Positions 8,460 through 19,800 of a DNA stretch of 55,025 nt are shown piece by piece. Positions within the stretch are counted from its first letter, which is position 1, and each line of letters starts with the position of its first letter. The notes under the pieces are model-generated. The model saw only the letters and a list, made by a program, of their open reading frames with translations. It made no database searches and had not been told where the DNA came from. Both the position numbers and the translations under genes were made by a program. The DNA comes from Chloroflexota bacterium (GTDB lineage: Bacteria; Chloroflexota; Anaerolineae; DTLA01), in the NCBI GenBank assembly GCA_014874485.1, contig JADBJK010000037.1, positions 1-55,025 of the forward strand, given 5' to 3'.

Positions 8460-9083
8460 TTACAGCAGGCGCGGTCCCAGGGCCTGGAGGAACAGGGCCG
8501 GCTTGCGGGTGCGGATGCCGTCCGCGCCGCGCTCTATCCACTCCGAGATTCCCTCTCGCGTATCCAGCACGCCCACATACACGCGGATGCGCTTCTCCCA
8601 CGACAGGAGCATCACTTCCTCGTCGGCGACCTGGGGCGTGCAGACAATGGCGTCCACGGCCTGACGCTGGATGAAGTCATTGGCCGTCTCGGGGTCCTCG
8701 GTCTCCAGGGCGATGGCGATGCGGTGCTCCGTGAGGGACGTTACCTGCATTACGCCCACGTGCCGGGCGATGAACGTGAAGCGGGCGCTGGTGTCGGTGT
8801 CCTGGGCGAGGCGAATCAGCGGTATGGCGGCCGCGCTGTCGGGGACGTGGATGTGGATGCCCATGCGTTCGGGGAGCACCTCCAGAAGCCGCGCCATGGG
8901 CACAGGCCCGTGGCGGGTTACCACGGCGAGGTCCTTGGTCGTGGGCTGCACCAGCGTGCACTCCACGGCGTCCACGTGCTCGGCGATGCCGTCGTTCGGT
9001 CCGCCGAGTTCCAGCCAGGGCGCGTAGGCGTGGAGCAGGGCGATGCAGGCGATGTCTGCTGGTGGGCGGCGGTTAGCGTTCAT
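8460..9083 (-). CDS. GDPD-like protein with degenerate active site
   Basis: This 207-aa protein reads like a glycerophosphodiester phosphodiesterase barrel: DAVECTLVQPTTKDLAVVTR matches the family stretch around the second Glu-x-Asp pair, and GADGIRTRKPALFLQAL matches the closing strand and helix. The usual N-terminal His-Arg-Gly and Glu-Asn-Thr catalytic motifs are not present, and the Glu-x-Asp pair is E-C-T, so hydrolysis by the classical mechanism is doubtful. ATG 9083 is used; it overlaps the upstream ROK gene by 11 bp, implying translational coupling and shared regulation. It could be a pseudoenzyme that binds a phosphorylated ligand. Confidence 0.6.
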   Translation of the reverse strand: MNANRRPPADIACIALLHAYAPWLELGGPNDGIAEHVDAVECTLVQPTTKDLAVVTRHGPVPMARLLEVLPERMGIHIHVPDSAAAIPLIRLAQDTDTSARFTFIARHVGVMQVTSLTEHRIAIALETEDPETANDFIQRQAVDAIVCTPQVADEEVMLLSWEKRIRVYVGVLDTREGISEWIERGADGIRTRKPALFLQALGPRLL

Positions 9084-10047
9084 GCGACTCCACCGCCGCG
9101 AACGCCAGCGCAGCCGCCCCCAGAAGTCCGGCGTCGTCCCCAAGGGCCGCGGGGACGATGTCCACGCCCTTGCGGAAGGCGAGGGGCGCGCGGGCGTCCA
9201 CCGTCTGGCGAATGGGGCCGAACAGGAGGTTGCCGGCGAAACTCACGCCCCCGCCGATGACCACACGCCCCGGGTTCAGGATGTGCAGCAGGTTGACGAT
9301 GCCGACGCCGATGTAGAAACCGGCCTGGGCCAGGAGTTCTATGGCCAGCGCGTCGCCAGCCTTAGCCGCGTCGGTTACGATGTGGGCGGTGATGTTGTCC
9401 GGGTTGCGGTCTGGCGTCATGTCCAAGATGCGGGTGGGGCGGCCCGAGGCGATGGCGGCGCGGGCGTTGCGGGCGATGGCCGGACCCGCCGCCAGGGCCT
9501 CCAGGCAGCCGATGTTGCCGCAGTTGCAGCGTGGGCCGTGGGCTTCCAGGGTCATGTGGCCTACTTCTCCGGCGTATCCGCTGTCTCCCCAGTAGATTTC
9601 GTTCTCAATGATGATGCCCCCGCCGATGCCGGTGCTGATGGTGAGATAGACCAGGTTGGCGAAGCCGCGCCCGGCGCCGTAACGGTGCTCGCCCACGGCG
9701 GCGGCGTTGGCGTCGTTCTCCACGACGGTGGGCAGGCCGGTGGCCTCGGTGATGCGGTCGCGGAGGGGGTACATCTCAAACCCTGGGAGGTTGGGGCACT
9801 CAATGATGATGCCCGTGCGGGGCTGGAGCGGGCCGGGCGCGCCGATGCCGATGGCCCGGACGCAGCACGTCGGGTTCTGCTGGATGGCCTCGCGGATGAG
9901 GCCAATCATGCGGCGGACGACGTGCTCCGCGCCCAGATGCGCCTCGGTTTCGGTTTTCGCGCGGAAGAGGATGCGGCCGTCGGCGGTGCAGACGGCGGTC
10001 CGCAGGTGGGTGCCCCCCAGGTCAACGGCAATGACGGCTGATTCCAT
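9073..10047 (-). CDS. ROK family sugar kinase (glucokinase-like)
   Basis: A 324-aa ROK protein that probably phosphorylates glucose or a related hexose with ATP. Evidence: the phosphate-binding VAVDLGGTHLRTAV at the N-terminus, VENDANAAAVGEH with the catalytic Asp, TISTGIGGGIIIE, the zinc motif CNCGNIGCLE preceded by the metal-ligand GHM, and NPGRVVIGGG near the C-terminus. There is no N-terminal DNA-binding domain, so it is a kinase rather than a repressor. GGGGAGAAACGC precedes the ATG and a good promoter lies upstream. It is co-transcribed with the GDPD-like gene. Confidence 0.92.
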   Translation of the reverse strand: MESAVIAVDLGGTHLRTAVCTADGRILFRAKTETEAHLGAEHVVRRMIGLIREAIQQNPTCCVRAIGIGAPGPLQPRTGIIIECPNLPGFEMYPLRDRITEATGLPTVVENDANAAAVGEHRYGAGRGFANLVYLTISTGIGGGIIIENEIYWGDSGYAGEVGHMTLEAHGPRCNCGNIGCLEALAAGPAIARNARAAIASGRPTRILDMTPDRNPDNITAHIVTDAAKAGDALAIELLAQAGFYIGVGIVNLLHILNPGRVVIGGGVSFAGNLLFGPIRQTVDARAPLAFRKGVDIVPAALGDDAGLLGAAALAFAAVESHER

Positions 10048-10081
10048 GCGTTTCTCCCCATGCTTCTTGCTGCTGGCGTGG

Positions 10082-10111
10082 AGTATAGCACAGGCGGGGC
10101 GGGGAGGTCAA
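10082..10111 (-). promoter_or_regulatory. Promoter for the ROK kinase operon
   Basis: Reading the minus strand, TTGACC (10111-10106) and TATACT (10087-10082) are 18 bp apart, each matching 5 of 6 consensus bases. Transcription would begin about 28 bases before the ATG. Confidence 0.6.
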
Positions 10112-10188
10112 CCACCTGGGCGGAGCGGGTGCATTTCAACCCTGGGGCGAGAATGACCGGATATCGTTGGGCTGCCGAGCAGAATCTA

Positions 10189-10272
10189 CCTCACCTATCC
10201 CCACCCCGGCCCTCCCCTTTCCTCTCCGCCCGCGGAGAGGAAAGGGGAGGGTGCGGGAGGGGTTAGGTGAGG
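10189..10272. repeat. 84-bp REP-like palindrome
   Basis: Outer arms CCTCACCTA / TAGGTGAGG-type (with one mismatch) and inner arms CCCTCCCCTTTCCTCTCCGC with its complement make a long near-perfect hairpin. The same outer and inner modules form the element at 53928-53991, and a half copy sits at 505-556. This is a dispersed intergenic palindrome family. Confidence 0.8.
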
Positions 10273-10519
10273 TCAGCAGACCCGTTGCTGTACATCAGGC
10301 GGCGAAAGAGGTGTCAATTGCCGCAGGCTTGCCCCCAAACTCAAATGCACCCGGCGGAGCAATGCCGTCGGGGGTCCCGCTGGTACAGAAATTGCACGTT
10401 GCATGTGGGAGTCGTGCACCTCCCGACGGTGGGGTGTGCCGCCGGGCGCCGCGCCGCAGGAATCTGTCCCCGTGGGGGCGGCGTGAGGCGGGCACTTGGC
10501 GGGCAAGTTGACAAGGTTA
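10273..10519. other. Intergenic stretch without recognisable content
   Basis: Between the palindrome and the giant-gene promoter I see no supported gene. Short open frames have no ribosome binding site. Confidence 0.6.
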
Positions 10520-10549
10520 TTGACAAGTGCTAGAAAACGGTTGTATAAT
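10520..10549 (+). promoter_or_regulatory. Consensus sigma70 promoter of the giant surface-protein operon
   Basis: A perfect TTGACA (10520-10525), 18-bp spacer, and a perfect TATAAT (10544-10549). A second TTGACA at 10508-10513 is offset by 12 bp. Transcription would begin near 10556, leaving a leader of about 258 nt. It is the strongest promoter by sequence in the window together with the one at 35668. Confidence 0.85.
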
Positions 10550-10555
10550 ACATAA

Positions 10556-10813
10556 CGTAAAGAGGAGTCTGATGCTCCGGGGCCTTTTCGCACCATGCGG
10601 CTGGGCCGGATGCCTTTCAGCGCGAGAAGGGCGATTGGCGCATGGGCGAGAAGGGGACACCCCGCCGCTTGTTTCCACGAAACGAATACCGACAACTGAA
10701 GAAAGCGCCGAGGCACGGAGGCGCGAGTTCGTGCATGGGCGGGAAGTCCAGCGGCAAGCGCTGCGGCTTCGTTTTGGCCTATGCGCAGACCAGTGCGTAC
10801 AAGGAGGCCTGTC
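10556..10813 (+). promoter_or_regulatory. Long 5' leader of the giant-gene mRNA, possibly structured
   Basis: About 258 nt separate the predicted transcription start from the ATG. Visible stems include GCACG...CGTGC (about 10713-10733) and CAGCG-GCAAG-CGCTG just before the ribosome binding site AAGGAGG (10801-10807). I compared it by eye with the core motifs of c-di-GMP, cobalamin, guanidine and fluoride riboswitches and see no match, so the class is unknown and regulation is only inferred from the length. Confidence 0.35.
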
Positions 10814-13800
10814 ATGAGGAAGGCAACATGGTTGGGCGTAGTTGTACTCGTAGCGCTTGCGCTGGCGGTCGGGATGGGGTTGGCGATTCGCCCTGCCCAT
10901 GCGGCTCCCGGCGTGCTGCTGACCAAGACCTCCAGTGCCGGGGGTACGGCCGTGCCGGGCCAGGTGATCCAGTACACCATCCGGATCACGAACACGGACC
11001 CGTCGCCGGTAACGCTGGAGGTGCGCGATGACCTCCCGTCGCAGGTGCAATACGTCGCCGGCAGCGCCGTTGCGGCCTCGCCTCTGACGTATGCCGACGA
11101 CTTCAACGTGGTCAGTTGGTCCAATAACACGGGCACTGCCAACTGGGCCGGCCCGTGGGTGGAGACCAACGACACCATTGGCCCTCACATCGGCGACCTC
11201 GTCATTGAGGAGGATGCGGGCAGTTACCGCCTGCGCATGCGCGCGGCCAACAAGTCGGTGGAGCGCCCGGCCGACACCTCCACGATGATCCAGCCGACCC
11301 TGCGATTCATCCGCAAGTTGTGGTCTGTTGAGGCGAACGACTGGTTCTACCTGGACGTGTACGACGGCGGCGTGTGGCACAACGCCGTCCTGTCCTGGAG
11401 CGTCGGCTCCACCCAGGATGTGTACGTCTCCGAAGAACTGAACCTGACCCCCTACAAGGCCTCCAACCTCAAGATCCGGTTCCGCACGGGCTCGGCGGTG
11501 AGCACCGGCGACGTGATGTATGTGGACGACGTGGAAATCTACGACAAGGGCACCACGTTGGCCGCGCCTCCGGTGATGACCACGAACCTGGTGGTGGAGG
11601 CAGGCGCCAGCAAGGTGGTGCGCTTGTCGGCGCTGGTGTTGCAGCCCCTGTCGGGCGGCACGCTGATGACCAACACGGCCACGGTCAAGAGCGGGGCTGT
11701 GCCCCTGGCGACCGCCCAGGTTACGGACGTGCTCCAGGCCCCCATCCTGGCGATCACCAAGCAGGCGGTTCCCGCGGTGGTGGAAGCGGGCGAGCGCATT
11801 ACCTACACCGTGCGGGTTACCAACACCGGCACGACCACCGCCAACAACGTGTCCATCTACGACCCCGTGCCGGCCAACACGTCCTACGTGGGCGGGAGCG
11901 TGATGCTGACGGACTTGCTGCCTGATGGGCAGCCTTCCGCTGGGCCGCGCGCCACGTTGTGGGATGCGGAGCACGCCAGCCTGGTGCGCACGCGGCTGAC
12001 GCCCGACGTGGAGATCGCGGGCGTGGGCGCGCCACCGTGGATTCTGACCGGCCACACCCTGGCCCCCGGCCAGGCGGTAACGGTTACGTTTGAGGTGCAG
12101 TCGCAGGCCCCCTTGACCAACGGCCTGACCATCACCAACACCGCATCGGTTACGTGCACGCAGATCATCACGCCGGTTTCGGCCTCGGCCTACACCACCG
12201 TGCACAGCAGCCCCTCGCTGACGGTCGTCAAGTCCTCGCAGGTCGTGAGCACGCCGCCGTTGAACCCCGATGACACGCTGCGGTACATCATCACGCTGAC
12301 CAACTCGGGCAACGGCAACGCGACGGGCACGGTCGTGAGCGACACGCTGCCCGCGAACACCACGTTCGTCCCCGGCAGCGTCGTGATCTCGCCAGCGTCG
12401 GCGGGCGGCACGCCGGGCACCCCGCCCAACATCGCCACGGGGATTTCCGTCCCCGGCATGGGCGGGTCGGTAACGGTGCGGTATGACGTGAAGGTGAACA
12501 AGCCGCTGCAGAACGGCACGGTCATCACCAACGTGGCCGCCGCGCGCTGCACCGAGGCGATGACGTGGGTCGTTTCCTCGGCGGTTACGGATACCGTCGT
12601 CAGCGCGCCCTACGTCGTCGCCACGAAGTCGGCCCACGACATGACGGGCGGGGCGCCCCTGCGCCCGGGCGACGTGCTGAGTTACACCGTCGTGATGACC
12701 AACGTCGGCACCATGAACTACTACAACCTGGCGCACCACGAGTTCGTGGACATCCTGCCGCTCACCTACGCCTCGTATGTGGCGGGTTCGCACACGGCGT
12801 CCAGCGGCACCATCACCTTCGCGACCGACCGCGTCCGCTGGAATGGCGATTTGCTGGTGGGCCAGCCGGTAACCCTGTCCTTCGCCATCCAGTTGAACAC
12901 GCCGCTGACCAACGGGCTGACCATCACCAACACGGGTGAGGTGCGCTACGACAGCGACGGCGACGGCGACTACGACGCGCTGGACATCCCGGCGCAGACC
13001 AACGCCGTCGTCAGCACGGTTACCGCCTCGCCCAACATCGTGGTTACCAAGACCTCGGCGGACATGACCGGCGGCGCACCGCTTCAGCCGGGCGATCAAT
13101 TGCGGTACGAGATCGTGTTCACCAACACGGGCGACATGAACGCCACCGGCATGGTGCTGACCGACACCATCCCCGCGAACACGACCTTCGCCAGCCCTGG
13201 CACTGTGCCCGGCGGCGGCACGCTGGTGTCCACCAGCCCGGTGCTGCGGATTGAGGGGATTAGTCTGCCCGCGGGGTCTTCGGCGTCATTCGCGTTCCGC
13301 GTGAACCTGAACAGCGTCATCACCGTGGGCACGTCCATCACCAACCGGGCCTACATCTTCTACGACAGCGACGGCGTGGGCGGCAACGACACGCTGGCGC
13401 AGTCCAACCTGGTGTCGGACGCGGTTACCAGTTCGCCGCAGTTCACGCTGACCAAGCAGGCGCACAGCGGGAGCATCGTGCCCGGCCAGCCGGTAACGTA
13501 CACCATCGTGCTGACCAACACGGGCAACGCCCCCGCGACGGGCGTCGTCGTCAGCGACACGCTGCCGGTCTCGCTGACCTTCGTGCCCGGCAGCGTAACC
13601 ATTGCGCCGGCGTCGGTGGGCGGGACGCCCGGGACGCCGCCGCAGATTGCCACGGGCATCAACGCGCCCGTCGGCCAGCCCATCACGGTTACGTTCCGGG
13701 CCACGCTGGCGCGGCCACTGGACAACGGGACGGTCATCACCAACACGGCCAGCGTCTGGTGCGCCGAGAACCCAACGCCCGTGGCGAGCGCGCCGGCCAC

Positions 13801-16800
13801 GTTCACCGTGAGCAGCGCGCCGGCCGTGGCGGGCGTGAAGACCATGCAGGACCTGAACGGGCCGCCGCTCCGTCCGGGCGACCAAGTGCGCTACACGCTG
13901 GTGGTTACCAATAGCGGCACCATGAACCAGGGCGACTACAGCGGCAACGAAATCCGCGACGATTTGCCCACCTACACGTCGTTTGTGAGCGGCACGCTGT
14001 TCGCCTCTTCGGGCACGGCCACCTACGACAGCGTGAACCGTCGCATCTTGTGGAACGGCCCGCTGCCGGTGGATCAGCCGGTTACCATCGTCTTTGACGT
14101 GGTGCTGGATAACGCCATCCCCAACGGCACGGTCATCCAGAACCGTGGCCGCCTGTACTGGGACGATGACGGCGACAAGGCGAACAACCGCACCACGTAC
14201 ACGCCCTACGTGTCCGGGACGGTGGTGAGCGCGCCGCTCATCGTGGCGCACAAGACGTCGCTGGACCTGGACGGCGGCGTGTTCGAGCCGGGCGATGTCG
14301 TCAGTTACACCGTCGTCATCACTAACATCGGGAACATGGACCAGCCCGACATCCCGTCGCACTTTGAGTTCTACGACCCCATTTTCCCGGGGCTCAGCTA
14401 CCATCCGGGCAGCGCGACCCAGCCCTGGGGCACGTGGGGCATTGACGGGACGTCGGTGAAGTGGACCGGCCCCATCACCGTGGGCGTGCCGCTGACGCTG
14501 ACCTGGGCGATGGACGTGGGCGTGCTCAGCCACGGCACCGTCGTTACGAACGCGGCCCAAATCCGCTACGACAGCGATGCTGATGGCGACTGGGATGCCA
14601 ACGATGTGGTCGTTACGACGAACACGACGCAGGACACGATTTACTACCTGTCCTCGCTGTACGCGACGAAGGTCTCCGAGGACCTGGACGGCGGCGCGCC
14701 GCTACAGCCGAACGACCGCATCCGGTACACGGTGGTCATCACCAACACGGGCAACCGGCCCGTTACGGGCGCGGTGTTCACCGACGTTGTGCCGGCGAAC
14801 ACGACCTTCCTGAACGTGCCGACCATTCCCGGCGGCGCGGTGAACGAGAGCACCTCGTCGCAGGTAAAGATTTCCAACATCTCCATCCCGGCCAACGGCG
14901 GCAGCGTTACCATTCAGTTCCGCGTGCGGGTGAACCTGCCGCTGTGGGATGGCACGGTCATCAGTAACCAGGGCTACGTGCGCTACGACCGCGACGGCCT
15001 GGGCAACTACGAGATGATCCCCACCGATGACCCGCGCACGCCTGCGCTCAACGACCCGACGCAGGACACGGTAACCGCGGCCCCGGCGCTGGCGGTGAGC
15101 AAGATCGCGCAGGACATGAACGGGGGCAATCTGCGCCCAGGCGACGTGCTCAGTTACACGATTGTCATCACCAACACCGGCACCGAGAACGCCATCAACG
15201 TCGCGGTTACCGACACGGTGCCCGCCAACACGACCTACGTGCCCGGCAGCGTAACCCGCGTGCCGGCGTCGGCAGGCGGGACGCTGGGGACGCCGCCCAA
15301 CCTGGTGTCGGGCATGGTCATCACGGCGCAGACGTCGGTAACGCTGACGATGGCGGTGCAACTGAACTCACCGCTGCCCAACGGCACGGTCATCACCAAC
15401 ACGGCCACGGTGAGCGCCGACCGCCTGACGCCGGTTACCGCGACGGTAACGAACACGGTAACCAGCGCGCCCATCGGCAACGTGGCCAAGACGGGCACGG
15501 ACGTGAACGGCGGCAACGTGGTGCCCGGCGACCGCCTGAACTTCCAGGTGGTCCTGTGGAACACGGGCGACATGAACCAGGGGGATGACGCGGGCGACGA
15601 GTTCTGGGATGTCCTGTCGCCGCATGTAACCCTGGTGGCGGGGACCCTGACGGCCACGTCGGGCACGGCGACGTACAACTCGGGCGCGCACCGCATTGAG
15701 TGGAACGGCCCGGTCAACGTGGGCCAGCCGGTTACGATCACGTACAGCGCCGACGTGAACCTGCCGCTGAACAACGGCACGAACGTCCAGAACACGGCGT
15801 ACTTCACCTACGACAGCAACGGCGACAATGTCAACGACACAACGGTAACATCGTCAAAGAACTTCACCGTGGTGAGCGCGCCGTTTGTGGTGGCGCATAA
15901 GTCCTCGCTGGACGTGAACGGCTACCCGCTGCGGCCCGGCGACATTATCAGTTACACGGTCGTCCTGACCAACGTTGGGACGATGGACTACCTGAACCTG
16001 GGCCAGAATGAGTTTGACGATGTTCTGCCGCTGGCCAACGCCACGTTCCTGCCCGCGTCCCTGTGGGCCAGCAGTGGCACGATTGGCCACTCGGGCGGCA
16101 CAATTGTCGTCTGGAACGGCGACCTGCTGGTGGGCCAGCCGGTAACGCTGAAGTTCGCCATTCAGTTGAACACGCCACTGGCCAACGGGACCAACATCGT
16201 GAACCAGGGCGCGTGCTGGTACGACAGCAACGGCGACGGGGCCTACGGTTCCGGCGATACGCCGTCGTACACCAACATCGTAACCGACACGGTAACCAGT
16301 GCGGCGGTCATTGAAATCACCAAATACTCCGAGGACATGACGGGCGGCGCGCCGCTCCAGCCCGGCGACGAACTGCGCTACACCATCAACTTCACCAACA
16401 CGGGCGACATGGACGCCGTGGACATGGTGCTTACGGATACCATACCGGCGCACACGGCCTTCTCGGTGTCCGGCCCGCTGCCGGGCGGCGGGGTGCTGGT
16501 CTCCACGAGCCCGGTGCTCCGCATTGAAGGGATTGACCTGCCCGCGGGCGCATCGGCCCAGTACCGGTTCCGCGTGTTGTTGGACAGCGTGATTCCGGTC
16601 GGCACGTCCATCACCAACCGAGCCTACATCCTGTACGACGCCGACGGCAACGGCTCCATGGAGTCCCTGCGCCAGTCCAACGAGACGAGGGATCCGGTTA
16701 CCAGCGCGCCCGTGCTGGCCATCACCAAGTCGGCGACCGACCTGAACGGAGCGCCGCTGGTGCCTGGCGACACGCTGCGCTACACGCTGGTGGTGAACAA

Positions 16801-19800
16801 CACGGGCAACGCCCCCGCCGAGAACACCGTCATCAGCGACACGCTCCCTGCCAACACGACCTGGGCCGACAACATCACCATCAGCCCGCCGTCGGCTGGC
16901 GGGACGCCTGGCACTCCGCCGAATATCGTAACCGGCCTGACGGTGCCGGTGGGCACGCCGGTAACCGTAACGTTTGACGTAACGGTGAACCGGCCCACGC
17001 CCAACGGGACGGTCATCCGCAACCGCGCCGACGTGAGCGCGGTGGGTGCGCCCACGCCGGTGCTCAGCAACCAGGTCTCGCGGACGGTCTCCGCGCCCGT
17101 GTTTGACATCCGCAAGGTGAGTGAGCCCATGACGGTAACGCCCGGCTCGCTCATGACGTACACACTTTACATCACGAACACGGGCCCGGTGGCGGCCAAC
17201 GACCTGGGCATCGTGGACAACCTGTCGCCGTACGTTACCTACGTGCCTGGGAGCGCGGGCCTGAAGGTGCCCACCGTGTACGCCGACGACTTTGAGTCCA
17301 ATACGTACAGCGGTAACACGGGCAACACGCCGTGGGGCTCCAACTGGCTGGAATGGAATGATGACGGCATTTCCTCAAGCGGGAGCATACGGCTCGTGAG
17401 CGAAACCGGCAGCCGCAGGCTCCGCATGCAAGGTGATGGTGTCAACGAGTTGTACGCGTACAGGCAGGCCGACATCAGCAAGTTTGTCTCGCCGCGCGTA
17501 GAGTTTGACGCCAAGGCGGTGAGCCTGGAAGCCGGGAACCAGTTTGAGTTCCGGGTTTGGGACGGGGCTTGGCACACCGTCTACTCCTGGACGGGCCCGC
17601 TGAGCGAATCGGCCTACGCAACTCGGTCGTTTGATGTGAGCGCCTACAAGGGCAGCGGCTTTTACATCGGGTTCTGGGCCAGCAGCGCCAACGATGCGTC
17701 TGACTACCTGTACGTGGACAACGTGCGGGTGTACGACGCGGGCACGCCGCTGAACCCGCCGCCGAACCTGGCGACGGGCCTGACCCTGGGTGCGGGCGAG
17801 GCCATCACCGTTACGTTCAACGTAACGGCCACGTCGCCGCTGACCAATGGCCTGTCCATCGTCAACGAGGCGGGCGTGTACTGCTACGAACTGCCGACTC
17901 CGCAGTACACGACGGCCACGAGCGTGGTGGACAGCAGCGTGAGCCTGGCCGCCACCAAGACGAGCATTGACCTGAACGGCGGCGACGTTACGCCGGGCGA
18001 CACGCTGCGGTACCAGGTGGTGCTGACGGCCACCGGTTCGGGCATCGCCACGAACACGAGCATCGTGGACCCGCTGCCCGCGAACACGACCTGGCAGAAC
18101 AACGTGGTCGTTACGCCGCCGGGCGGGGTGGCAGGCTCGCCGCCCAACGTGCTCAGCGGCCTGTCGGTGCCGGGCGGCTCCACGGTAACCGTTACCTACG
18201 ACGTGCGGGTGAACGCGCCGCTGGCCGAGGGCACGATCATCACTAACACGGCCACCATCAGCAGCCCGAACATCCCGGCGTCGCTGACCTCTACGGTAAC
18301 GGATACGGTGCGCACCGCCGCGCTGTCCATCAGCAAGGCGGCGGATCCGTCGCCCATCCTGGCGGGCGGGGTGGTAACCTACATCATCACCGTGCGTAAC
18401 ACCGGCACCACCACCGCCACCAACGTGATGGTAACCGACACGCTGCCGCCGGAAGTTACGTACATCCCCGGCTCCACCAACATCGCCAGCGCCTTCGTCT
18501 TCGCCGACGATTTCGGCTCCGGCGACTACAGTGGGAGCACAGGCACGCAGCCGTGGACCGGCGCGTGGACCGAGTTGCCTGCCGATGGCGGTCCGCTGTC
18601 GGGCGACATCACCGTGGTGTCCGAGAGCGGGAGCCTGCGCCTGCACGTGAGCGGGACCAGCAAGACCATCCGCCGCCAGGCCGACATCCGCAGCATGTTC
18701 TACCCCGTGCTGGAGTTTGACCGCAAACTGGTGGGCCTGGAGAGCGGCGACACGTTCACGCTGGAATTGTACAACGGCAGCACGTGGACGACGGTGCGCT
18801 CGTGGAACGGGCCTGCGGACGAGTCGGGCTACACCCACGAGGTGGTGAACCTCGGCGGCTACAAGGCCAGCAATTTCCGCCTGCGGTTCGGCAGCGGGCC
18901 GGCCAATGCCACCGATGACCACCTGTACGTGGACAACGTGATCATCTACGACACCGGCGTGCCGGGCAACGCGCCGCCGGTGCTCACCAATACCCTGTCC
19001 ATCGGGCCGGGAATGGCGATGAACGTGTCCTTCCAGGGCAATGTCGCCAGCCCGCTGGAGAACGGCTCCACCATCACCAACCGCGCGGGCGCCAGCAGCC
19101 AGCAGACGCCGACGCCGGTCCTGGCGCAGTTGGTGTCCACCGTCTCCAGCGCACCGGACGTGTACGTTACCAAGACCTCGTTTGACCCCAGCGGCTACCC
19201 GCTGCGGCCCAATGAGGTGCTCAACTACACCATCGTGCTGAACAACACAGGCACGATGAACCAGCACGACAACTCAGGCCACGAGTTGGTGGACGTCATC
19301 CCGACGAACACGACCTACGTGCCTGGCAGCCTGTTCTACACATCGGGCACGGGCGCGTACAACGCCGGGCTGAACCGCATTGAGTGGAACGGCGCGGTGA
19401 ACGTGGGCCAGCCGGTAACGGTGTCCTTCTCGGTGCGGACGAACCCGCTCCTGGTGAACGGGACGCCCATCTACAACCTGGCTGTGGTGTCCTACGACAC
19501 CGACGGGAACAACACCAACGACGGGACGCGCGCCAGCCCGGTGATTGACATCGTTACCAGCGCGCCGTTCGTGGTGGCGCACAAGACGTCGCTGGACGTG
19601 GATGGCGCGCCGCTGCGTCCGGGCGAGATTGTGTCGTACACGGTGGTGTTCACCAACGCGGGCGACATGGATCAACTGGACAAGCCGGGCGCGGAGTTCC
19701 TGGATGACATTCCGGCGAACACGACCTACGTAACCGGCTCGGCGTGGGCGTCGGCGGGTTCGGTGTCGTACAACGGCACCTACAACCGCATCGCCTGGAA

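Noticed and set aside
8103-9260. A plus-strand frame across the 92-bp repeats and GDPD-like gene
   Set aside because: It begins in repeats without a ribosome binding site and reads antisense to the coupled GDPD-ROK pair.
10556-10813. A c-di-GMP riboswitch
   Set aside because: The conserved core motifs expected of class I or II are not present; only the length and location fit.
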